From Deuterostichococcus epilithicus (Eukaryota; Chlorophyta; Trebouxiophyceae; Prasiolales; Stichococcaceae): a stretch of DNA of 64,000 nucleotides. Numbering within the stretch: the first letter of the stretch is position 1; each line of letters opens with the position of its first letter. Below are positions 46,801 through 56,256 of the stretch, piece after piece. The translations under genes and the position numbers were made by a program. The stretch covers positions 1,302,001 to 1,366,000 of the forward strand of contig JAVTLE010000015.1 of the NCBI GenBank assembly GCA_033439295.1. Reading direction: 5' to 3'. The notes beneath the pieces were generated by a model. The model ran no database searches. It had not been told where the DNA came from and saw only the letters and a program-made list of their open reading frames with translations.

Positions 46801-48928
46801 TTCACAGCCGCGAGCGGCAATTGTGAGGCCTTTGCGCAGCAGACGGCTTGGTTGCCTGGCCGTGATCTCCCCATGGCTCCTGGACTCACGCCCGCCTGCC
46901 GCAACACCCATACTAGACGCGTCCAGACTCGCGGCAGCCAGACCGCTGCCGCGATTACACGTTCGGCACGCGCGCCTCCACACGGGCGCGGCTGAGGTCA
47001 TCCATCAGCTGGGCGGTGATGTGGTAGTGGTCGCCGCCCTTCGTCAGCGCCCCATGGATCAAGTTCACGCCGAGGATGCCCAGCGCCTCCGACTGCAATG
47101 GAGAATGAAGATGCCTCATTACGACTAGGTGTTCCTGAGCAGCCTGAACAGTGCACGCTCAAGCTCTGACGTGCAGCCTTGACAAGCTCAGAGGCAGGCA
47201 TGCTTGTCGCAGCGGCTGGCAGGGCTGGCAGGTGCCTGTCTGTGCAGGGCTCTACGGTTTAGACCTCCTACGGTACGGCAGAAGGTGCGAGAGCGTGCCT
47301 GCGCCTGCGCCGTGTCCTCCAGCATGCGAACGTGGATGAGGATCTGGTTGGGCTGCGTCCTGCCGACCAGCAACAGACCCGACTCTCAATCTGACAGATA
47401 GTAGTTAGCAACAGCTGCTCCGTGCACACATGCACATGTGTTGGGACTGAGGTATGGACGGGGCCTGCCATGCAGCGGGAAGCACCCGTCCAGAGACAGC
47501 CTCGTGTCAGATTGTGACAGAATCGGATGCGTCGAGGCGCTGGAGTGAGGGCGCACTTGGGCTCAGACTGGTACTTCAGCCCCTGCGCAAACGCGCACAG
47601 GACAGGCGCTCAGCGTCAGAGCTCTCCACGAGGTGTGTAGTGCGGAGGCTACGAAGCTTTGACAGGTGAGATCCCTGGCAACATGTGCGTGTTGTTCCTC
47701 AGGTCAAAGATCACATGAGAGGCCGATGCAGTGGAAGGTCTACCAGCCAGCCGTGGCACTCGTTGTCCCGGTTGTACGCCTTTGCCACCACGGTGTTGGC
47801 AAAGGCAAAGAATGCGGTGTCGTCCCCCCTCTCCTTCCGCAGCGTCAGGTTGGTTTGCAGGTACTGCGGGGTACCACGCCGCGTGAGAGCACTGCTGCAG
47901 CTGATGCAAGCTGAAATTGTGGCCTGGCATGCACGCATGGATTCCAACAGCCACATTGTGAAGAAGGGGCAGGAGAAAAACGACACAAGCATCGTCAGGT
48001 CACCTCGTAGTCCAGCATAGCTTCAAGGCGCTCCCTCGTCACATACCTGAGGAGAAGCGGTCTGTTTGAGAAGGCGCTGCCCGGTGGTGTATTGCATATC
48101 ACCCACGACACTGCCATGCATGAGGCGGCAGGCAATGCACACCTGTCGTTCCATGCACACAGGCATTCGAAAGTCTCCAGGGTGTGCAGCAAGGTCACCT
48201 CGCGCAGGCGCCATACATCGAGTCGCTGACGCTCATGTCATAGGCTGAGATCGACTTGGCGATGGTGCCTGCTGCACCGCCAACCCTGGGAAGCAAGCGT
48301 GCGGCATCATTAGTGCTGCAGCTGTCCTACCAAGAGAGATCTAAACGCACAGAGGATCGGGAGCTGAGGCATGCACGCAAGCCTGAGTCGCGACACAATG
48401 GTCGCTTACGAGTCCAGGAATTGTCTAGGGCAGCATGCAGCGGCATTCCCACCTGAAGAACCAGCGAGCCACCTCCTGGCCAGCACCGATCTCCGCAAAA
48501 GTGCCTGTAGTGAACCAATGCCAGGTCAAGGCCCTCGCAGGGCGAGCAGCAAGCGATGCAGTAGCATGCTCCTGGCACCGCCGTATGATGAAGCAACAAA
48601 CCACAGAGCCGTCCGTCTCACCGTAGTTCTTGGGGTCCAAGTTGACTTTCAGCGCCTTGTTGGCCGTCTTGCTGTACACCTGCTCCAGCGCCTGCAGCGG
48701 CGCTGCGGCCACGCACTGCATCCTGCGCCCCCTGGCGCTCTGCGCTGCGGTCGCAGCCGGGCTGCATCGTAAGGCTGCCAGTGCGCTGCCCAAGAACGGC
48801 GAAGGCGCGGGGACGTGCTGCCTGCTGTGGGCTGCAGCGGCGCGGCAGGGCACGGCTGCACGCCCAGGTGTGCTGCAGCCATGAGCCGAGGAAATACGCA
48901 CAGGAGACGCCTGCGGCAGGACCAACAT
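43877..48928 (-). CDS. Conserved bacterial-type protein of unknown function, probably plastid-targeted
   Basis: Fifteen exons, 5' to 3': 48622-48928, 48453-48504, 48199-48285, 48004-48046, 47744-47863, 47305-47352, 46976-47092, 46620-46731, 46438-46465, 46140-46254, 45772-45852, 45433-45518, 45043-45151, 44225-44448, 43877-44057; 569 residues. The first ~70 residues are Ser/Ala/Arg-rich with a plausible transit-peptide cleavage near RRMQC/VAAAP. The mature part carries strongly patterned blocks: KNYGTFAEIGAGQEVARWFF, AGTIAKSISAYDM, YVTRERLEAMLDYE, DDTAFFAFANTVVAK, SEALGILGVNLIHGAL, VDLVDFSGPDFEHVDNR, RGRFRPFTLLHNDML, YTVLLSNFRRYFKLASYI and ERHYADLDGGILEGFGRLL. From memory these match a ~480-residue bacterial/cyanobacterial family often mislabelled as TonB-dependent receptor or nucleotide adenylyltransferase. 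It has no transmembrane segments. Two introns use GC donors (after 46976 and 47305). A small exon between exons 5 and 6 may be missing. Confidence 0.8.
44646..44711 (-). pseudogene. Decayed duplicate of the 5' part of the next exon
   Basis: Inside intron 44449-45042 the minus strand repeats the acceptor and first ~45 bases of exon 44225-44448, displaced by exactly 250 bases. The true exon starts GCCGCAG/GAGCTGTTTTCGGAGCGCC; the copy starts GCCGCAG/GAGTTGTTTTGGGAGCGCC and encodes ELFWERHCAVLDGD against ELFSERHYADLDGG. Similarity then fades. The acceptor is intact and the frame stays open to 44486, so an alternative or cryptic exon cannot be excluded. Confidence 0.7.
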
Positions 48929-49299
48929 CCCGAGTTGCCCTTGGCTTCACTTCTACGATAACATTACTATGTTTTGTGCGCATGTGCCTGGTCGCTCGCC
49001 ACGCGCGGCGTCACAACAGCTCACGAAAGGGTTAGGGCATTTCGGCGATGACCTGGCAGTTGTCGTTTAATGTTCTACCATCATCCCTCGAGACTGCAGT
49101 ATCCTGCAAACACGCATCTCGGACTGTGACCCAGCCTTGTTCGGGCTGACACGAGCTGCAACTCCACTGATGCGAGGTGCGGCGCCGCGCCTCCACCTCA
49201 GCCTGCTCCGGAACGAGGCTTGCATTCGTTGTCGCAAGCGTCTGAAACGATCATAGTCACCCACATGACCTGGCACCCATCAAAGAGCCTTGCATTCAG
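48929..49299. other. Divergent intergenic region; may include the first exon(s) of the NUP42-like gene
   Basis: About 0.37 kb between the minus-strand gene starting at 48928 and the first supported exon of the NUP42-like gene. A CCCH zinc-finger exon expected for the latter was not found here, so the start of that gene is unresolved. Confidence 0.35.
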
Positions 49300-51485
49300 G
49301 CTGGGGGACCGGCTACAAACCACCGGCGCAAGGCGGGCGTGGCGGCGGAGGCGGCGGCGGCGCTGGTGGAGGCGGTGGCGGCGGCTGGGGTTCCGGATTC
49401 AGAGGCGGCCAGCAAAACCAGCAGCAAGGTGCGCTTGAAGTCTGAGGTGGCCAGGGCCTGCGCCACACTCTTCGACCGGTTTGCAGGCGGACAGGCACAC
49501 TACGGCTTACATGTTGTGAAGATTTTGGCCAGTCAACTCGACATGTGACGCAACTGCTTGCGGCGCAGGTCGCGGCCGCGGGCGCGGGCGCAGCGACAAC
49601 CGCTTCCAGCAGCTCAGCGAGCAGGAGGAGAACGACCGCGCATTTGCCGCGCACCGCGGCGGNGCGCGGCGCCGCCGGTGGCGGCGGTGGCGGAGGTGGA
49701 CGAGGCCGCGGCAGGTGAGCAATGCCTTCCGACGTGTCATGACACCCTGAGCACATCTGTTACGGATCGCTGAACTCTCGTACCATCTGGGGCAATACGC
49801 CCTGACTCCGCAGGTCGCAACCTGCCATGTGCACTTTCTGCCGCAGGCAGGGTGGCCGCGGCGGCGGCGGCGGCCAGCAGTCCTGGCGGGATGTTGTGCA
49901 GTTCGACGAGCAAAACGAGCGGCCGAAGTGGCAGCTGACGTGCTACGGCCACGAGCGGGAGGCGGAAAATGACCTGTTGGGCGACACTTCGTTCGAGGAG
50001 CTGCGCTTTCAGCAGCAGCAGGCGGCCGGCGCTGGCGCCACCTCGGCACAGGTGGGGGCTTTGCAGCGGCTGTGGGCGCAAAGGCGTTGGTGCAAAGTGC
50101 AGCACGGCAGGTCGATTGCACAGCAGTTTGATTGATATGTGTACATGTTGTTCACCAGGGAGAGTACCATCATTGTCCCCCCACCAGGCACCGTCCTGAC
50201 TACCTGTGGAGGCCTGTTTCATTGATGGGCTTGTCCTCTTGATGCAGATACAGCAACAGTTCATCACAGCTGTGCGAGCCAAAGACCAACAGTGGCAGGT
50301 GGGGTCTCCGCACCTTTGGCATGATGTTCAGTTGCTGATGGCCGCAGATTGCTGTGGTGATGCGAGTCAAAAGGAGCGGTCACCAGAGCCGTGCGGCCAG
50401 CCAGCCTCAGGTGCTCTCTGAATGCGCCCCAGGCACTGTTGAAGGCGCAGCGGCCTCCATCCCTCGGCGGCCCGGCCATCCCTGTGCCGACGGCCTCCGC
50501 AGGCGGCGGCTTTGGCCAGGCGGCAGGGCCCTTCCAGCAGTCTGCAGGCCCCTTCCAGCAGTCGGCAGGCCCATTTCAGCAGGCAGTGGGCCCCTTCCAG
50601 CAGGCAACCGGGCCCTTCCAGCAGCAGCAGCAGCAGCCGCCGCCGCCGCAGCAGCAGGCTGCACCGTTCGGGCAGCAGCCGCCTGGCGGCAGCGAAGCCC
50701 CGAACACGGCCTTCGGGTCGGCTGGCGGCTTTGGTGCAGCGCCGGCAGCGCCGCCATCTGCGGGGACCGCCACCGCCACCGCCCGGACGCCTTTTGGTCC
50801 TGCGCCTGCAGCCGGACCTGCGACCGGCGCTTTCGCTGGCGGCACGCCATTCGGCTTTGGAGCCGCTGGGTCAGCATTCGGCGCTGGCGCTGGCGGCTCA
50901 CCCTTTGGCCGCGCACCTGCCACAGGACAGCCGGCATTTGGCGCCCCAGCCGGCTGCGGGTCGGCCGCAGCGTCAGGTTTTGGCGGCGGCTCCGTTTCGC
51001 CTCCGCCGCCGGCGCAGGCACAGCCCGGCGGATTTGGCGGCGGCTTCGGCTCTGCGGCCGGCGCGGCACCGGCAATGGGAGCGGCCGCTCCCCCCGGCGG
51101 ATTCGGCATGCCAGCTGCTCCAGGCGAAGCAGGCAGCGCCTTTGGGCAACCGGCCAACGGGGATGCGCTGTGGCGGAGTGCCGTGAGCCCCATGCCCGCA
51201 GGTGCAGCCCCTGACTCGTACGCAGCTGCCTGTGGGCGATGCACATCCGGTGTGACGAAGGTGCCTGCATCCCATGATGACAGGCTGGTGGGTTTACCGC
51301 TGGGTCTTGGCCGCCTCATATCACATCTGCATTGGACGAGTACGATTGCATCTTGTGCCCGCGCCTCAGGTGGCATGACGCCTGCACAGCCGGCAACAGC
51401 CGGCGACCTGGCGGTCTGGCAGGCGCCGGCGTTCGAGAAGGGGAGGATACCGGAGCAGCCGCCACCGCGTGAGGTCTGCGTCTGA
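49300..51485 (+). CDS. NUP42: FG-repeat nucleoporin, NUP42-like (5' end unresolved)
   Basis: Supported exons: 49300-49428, 49569-49714, 49847-50051, 50248-50298, 50433-51201, 51370-51485. Order: Gly-rich GWGTGYKPPAQGGR...; GRGRGRGR...RFQQLSEQEEND; a second Gly/Arg run; then the conserved WRDVVQFDEQNERPKWQLTCYG...GDTSFEELRFQQQ block, IQQQFITAVRAKDQQWQ, five GPFQQ heptads, a long FG/PFG/SAFG repeat region, and the C-terminal signature LAVWQAPAFEKGRIPEQPPP. This order matches plant CCCH/NUP42-like (hCG1) nucleoporins, which sit on the cytoplasmic face of the pore and assist mRNA export with GLE1. The expected N-terminal CCCH finger was not located. The single unknown base at 49663 breaks the reading frame of exon 2. 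Confidence 0.75.
49663..49663. other. Ambiguous base (N) that disrupts a coding frame
   Basis: The only N in the window lies in a GGC-repeat exon of the NUP42-like gene. The frame entering the exon and the frame needed at its donor (phase 2) differ by one base, so the N most likely marks an unresolved low-complexity gap, not a single base. Confidence 0.7.
50526..50630 (+). repeat. Five 21-bp coding repeats (GPFQQ heptads)
   Basis: Five consecutive 21-base units encode GPFQQSA, GPFQQSA, GPFQQAV, GPFQQAT and GPFQQQQ, followed by a short Gln run. They lie within the FG-repeat exon of the NUP42-like gene; each unit is a variant phenylalanine repeat. Confidence 0.9.
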
Positions 51486-52251
51486 CGGCGCAGGCCGCCG
51501 TCCTCGCGGAAGGTGCGCTGTGAGCGTGCGCAGCGTGCCGGCTGGCTTCCGCTTGCCTCTCTGCTGCGTACATTGCCAGTCGCAACCTGTGCGGCCTTGT
51601 GCATGCAATTGCCCAGTCATGAAGTGCGCCAGAGCAAGGGCGTTCCAGAGCTCCAGGCGTGACGAGATTGCATCGCAGACAGGTGTGATGCAAGGAGATG
51701 ACCTCCCAGTGCCCTGTCTCCGGCAGCCGGCGACAAGACTGAGGTCGCCGGGGGTAGGCGGATGTCCGTCAATTCATGCGAGAGAAAGGAGCAGCAGACT
51801 CGCTTGCGATTTAAGACACCAGAGAACCAGTCGACAAACGATCCGAAGATGCAAAGATACTTTCCTTCCCGTCTGTCCACAAACCAGCTCTGTCACTCGT
51901 TGGGGTGCGGCCAAGATGTTGGCTGACTTTGTGGTGCTGTTGTGTGACAACCAGCAGTGAGCCCTGGTCTCCTCCTAGTGTCGAAGACGCAGAGTCCGTG
52001 TCAAATCTCGCCCTAGACCGACTGCCTACATCATACCACTCTGGAGCAGTGATGGTGGCCGACTGATGACGGCGTTGCAAGCGCCTATGACATTGCAAAG
52101 GGTCGTGCGATCGAGGTGATTGCGGTAAGTATCCTTGCAGCGTCTGGCGAAGCGGTAGCACAATCGCCAATCTCCCCACACACGTTTCCAGCGTCCGTGT
52201 GCTTGAGGGGCTTGGCGTGGTGTGTAGCAAGCCCGCCGCCTGTGCCGACGC
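51486..52251. other. Convergent intergenic region
   Basis: About 0.77 kb between the stop codons of the NUP42-like and bZIP genes. No gene is supported; it should hold both 3' UTRs. Confidence 0.45.
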
Positions 52252-55200
52252 CTAGCTTGCGGCATGGCTCTGCGCCTGCTGCTGCGCGCCGGCAGCGGCT
52301 GTGAAGCCACCGATGCCGGGGAGACCGGCCAGGCCGCCGAGGCCGTTGCCAGGTGGCAGCGTCTGCGGCGCGCTGCCGAGCTGCGCAAACAGCGCGTTGG
52401 ACGCCTGCGGCATGCTCGCCACCACCAGCTGCGGCTGCGGCCAGGAGGACTACTGTGTGTGGGAGCCGGCGCCAGCACATGCTTCGGAGGCAGTCGTCTG
52501 GAAGGCTGGCCAAGGGTGGCTGAGCCCCAAACGGTGGGGTAGCCCTGTGTGCGTCAAAAGCAAGTCCAGCAGATGCATGCCGATTGCAGAGCAATCAGGC
52601 GGCCGTTCGAGCTGGAAGAGAGCACACCTGCGCAAGGGCGCCGATGCCGGCCCCCGGGCTGAGTGGCCCCTCCGACGCGAGCTTGTTCACGAGCGCATGC
52701 CCGTCCACGAAGAATGGGTACGACTGCACCGCCGCCCGGCCAAACTGCTGCGGCGTCAGCACCTGTCGGCGCAACAGACCCCCCCTGGCGTCAGCCGCCG
52801 TCACCCCGGCAACTGCCACCCGAGCCGGTGGGTGAGGCAGCCAGACTTGGCGCAACAGCCGTGATTGGACAGCGCCGAGGCCCGGGGCGGCGTGCGCGGA
52901 TTATCAAAGCAGCCGCTGCGACTCACACCAGCGTGCAGGCGCCGGAAAAGCGGCAGGTCCGCAGGAAGCCAATGCTACGCATTCACACACAGCGAGACAT
53001 CTGCCAGCACCTCCGTGAAGATGGTCTGTAGGAACTCGGCGTTGGCGTCCGCCTCTTCCTGCAGGCTCTGCTGCAGCTCCGCCACCGCCGCGTCCGTCTG
53101 GCGCCGCAGGTTCCAAGGGACTCAGAAATATCCAAGTGTGACGACCGGACGGGACTCGCGATGGCGGCAGGCATGCGCTGTGGCGGCAGGCATGCGCTGT
53201 GCGGTGGGCTGCGGCAGACCACAGGGTGGGCTCGTGTGCGACCGAACCAGGATGCACCAGCAGGCTTTCGTCAGTGCGCCCTACTGTATGGAGACTGCAT
53301 GGAGACTCGCCATCTTGAATTCGGTCCGCCCGGCGGCGGCGCCGGCGGTCAGCTGCTGGCGGGCCGCCTGCAGCTGGCGCACGCGCGCCGCGTGCTGGTC
53401 CCGCAGCTGCCGCACCTCCCGCCGCTGCGCGTCACTCGCCCCCAGGTTTGCCTGTTGCACACAGCCCAACTGCTACGCCCGGGGTTGGGTGCAAATGCAT
53501 CCGCACGTCCTGGGCAAGTTCCGATTCAGACAAGCCGCCGGCGGTGCTGCCAACAGGGTGGGCAGATTAGGAGGGTGTATAATGCCGTCACCAGGGAACC
53601 CGAGCCAATGTGTCATGGGGCAGTGCTTCACATCGTCGGTATGACTGCCACGCACCGCGACGCTCTGCCAGCGTGCTGGGTCGACAGCACCGCCGCTGCC
53701 GGCGCCGCCATCAGCGCCCCGGCCCGGCCCGGGTGCTGGCGAGTTGCGTGCGCTCAGCTGCGCCTGCGGTCGCGGGGGATTCGTTCAAATTTTGGGAAGC
53801 GCACAGCGTCTGGGCGGTGGGCGGGGCGCCGAGACCCGGACAGCGATGCACGGCTGTGCGGGTACGCTGGCAGGTCTGTCAGCATGTATGCCAACAGACC
53901 TATGCCGGGCTGCGCACAGCAAGAGGGGTCACAAAAGCGGTCGTCGAGCAGGCAACGTGGCAGCAACGCACCGCGAGCGTGACGACCTGTGACAGGCGGC
54001 GCTCAACGGCCGCGCCAGCCGGCTTCTCCCCCTCCGACGTCAGCTGCGCCAGCTCCCTCACGTATTCCATCCATGCGCCCGTCGCCTGGGTCTGTGCAGA
54101 AGGAGACACCCAGCTGGGAGGGTGCCGAACTGGTTGGGCGGGCTGCAGCCGAGGCAGCCTGCACGAGCCCGCCACCACATGGTGGCCGCATGCGCACGCG
54201 CCCGGGTGTTTCAGAGCACGCCTCGCGTTGTGCCGCCGACAGCTGCATCATGGGTCGTGCTGTCGAAGGGCAAACGAGCCCCAGAGCATGCTCCGGAAAC
54301 TGACGCAGGCCTCCCGCACGACAGCGGCTCACCTGCGGCTTCGATTCGGCGGGCGCCGGCTGGGGCATGCTGACGCCGCTGCCGCCGCCGCCACCGAGCA
54401 GACCTGCCGCCGCCGGCAGCGACATGGGCACGTGGGCGCTTGCGGGGGGCAGCGCCAGGAAGCCGCCCGTCGCTGGCGCTCCGGACAGCGGTGTGTACGC
54501 CAGCGCTGCAAGCGCCGCACCCTGCAGGAGGATGAACCAGGGCTGTGAACCAGCCCTAGAGGAGCGACGTGTGCCGTGCCCGGCCTGTATGTCCCGCCGC
54601 TTGCCGCATAGTTGCTGCAGCTGTCAGCCGCCACCAACTGCAGGGGCTGGTGAAAGCACAGATCTACCTGGTTGGCCTCAGCGGCGCCGCCGGGCTGGAA
54701 CGATTTGAGCTGCTCCTCGCGGAGAGCCAGCACCTTCTCCAGCACCGCGTTGCGGCCCGCGAGTGCGCTGTTCTCCTCCCGCAGTGTCGTCAGCTGCCGG
54801 TCCTTCTCCTGGAGCTCCGTCTCCATAGTGCTCATCTTCTCCTGCAGTTGTGCAGCAGCGATGTTGCGGATAGCGGCAGAATTGTTGGGCAGCAGCCTCT
54901 CATGTACAAGTGCGTCATGCTGCAAAGCAAGAGCCGACAGCTAAATAAGCCTGTTTGACGCCTGCGAGTCGTCATCAAGCCATGCGCATGCTTCATTTGG
55001 CAATGCCGATGCGAACGGCGGCGAAGGCATGGCATGTCAGGTCAGCTGCCACAACACCCCCCCAGAATGTTGCAAAGACAGCGCGGTGCAAGGCTTTTGG
55101 CCACGCCGTGCCAAGGCTCTGTGCAAGCGACGAGGCGAGTGGGTGCGCACCTTCTGCCGCTCGCGAAAGCGCTTTTGAGCCTTCCTGTTCTTCTCCTGCA

Positions 55201-55588
55201 CCGCCGCCAGGCGCTCGTCCTGCGGCCGCCCCGACGCAGCGCGCTTGCGTCCGCGCCCGGCGCCGCCTTCGGCATCCTCCGAGGGCGGCTCCTCCGCTGG
55301 CGCGGTTTGCTGTAGTCATCCCAGGTTAACTGCCTCAGAAGGTGCGCCTCGGGGAGCTGCACACGGACTTTGCGGAGCTTGCATGCAATGGCAGACGGCA
55401 GGCGCATCGTGGGCGAGTGGTACGCCCGCGACAGGGCGGGGAGTGAGGCGCAAAACCCATTACGTAGGAAGGCCTGTCTGTCAGCGGTAACATAATCCCA
55501 CCTGTCCAGCAGCCAGCGCGGCCTGCACTTGCCCCTGGCTGCTCAGCAGGTCCATCATGCCGGCACCCGGCGGGCTCTGAGCCGCCAT
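52252..55588 (-). CDS. bZIP transcription factor
   Basis: Nine exons, 5' to 3': 55502-55588, 55151-55309, 54668-54841, 54333-54521, 53987-54091, 53311-53451, 53011-53097, 52628-52762, 52252-52428; 417 residues, every junction in phase 0. The basic region NRKAQKRFRERQK has the invariant Asn70-x7-Arg78 that contacts DNA, and splices directly into the zipper EKMSTMETELQEKDRQLTTL...NSALAGRNAVLEKVLALREEQL. A Gly/Pro/Ala-rich middle, an acidic helix (WMEYVRELAQL), a second coiled coil (DAQRREVRQLRDQHAARVRQL) and a conserved C-terminal part (TPQQFGRAAVQSYPFFVDG) follow. Such proteins dimerise and bind ACGT-type promoter elements in the nucleus; the regulated pathway cannot be inferred. The exon ending at 53311 appears to use a GC donor (ATG then GCGAGT). 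Some weakly conserved sequence at 53451-53987 could hide another exon. Confidence 0.88.
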
Positions 55589-56256
55589 TCTGCCGGGATA
55601 GAGAGAAGGCCGTCGGCCGAGGGGCAACAAGGGATCACTCCTTGCGCGAGCCCGGCCGCAGAGCGCGCACCGGCCTGTAATCACCGAGCTTGCAGCTATA
55701 TACCGATCTTTCAGCAGCTGCGCGTGGCCGCGTGCTCGGAAAGCGTCTGACCGCTGTGGTCCGGTGTTAGCAAGAAGATGAGTCACCACTCCGTTTCGAA
55801 ACGTGCGGGAAATAAGAAACTATCCTGAGAATCCTTTCGTGCGGGGGTGTGTGTGTGGCGGTTCGTACGGCGGTTCTGCTGCTTCCATGCAACCGATGCT
55901 GTCATGCGAATACGGAGGACGAACACCCAGGTGGAACGTGCCTTCAGGCGAAGTTGCGGCTTTGTCGCTGTTCCTCAGCCTCATCCTACTATGATGCACG
56001 AGGAGTGCTGCTGCCGCCCGAATATTGCCCTAGTGGCTTGGCTTTTGCTTGGTGGGCTTCGCTGCGCAGTTGAAGCTCAACAAGTCACCTAGTGTCTCAG
56101 TCAGACTACACGACATCCTGCGAGCCTGCTAAGTGCATAGTCACTCGGTCGCTCAGTCCTAAGCATCATGGTGATGTGCAGCGCTCGTTTGCCAATCGGC
56201 TGTCAAACGAATCATGCGCTGATTTTAAGTTTGCCGCTGCATCGTCACACCCCGAA
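55589..56256. other. Intergenic; promoter of the bZIP gene
   Basis: About 0.67 kb between two minus-strand genes. It is less GC-rich than the exons around it and contains no supported gene. Confidence 0.4.

Noticed and set aside
50407-51604. Long minus-strand frames (287 and 342 codons) opposite the FG-repeat exon
   Set aside because: They are antisense shadows of GC-rich Gly/Ala/Phe repeats; composition is extreme and no family pattern is present, whereas the plus strand has clear nucleoporin motifs.
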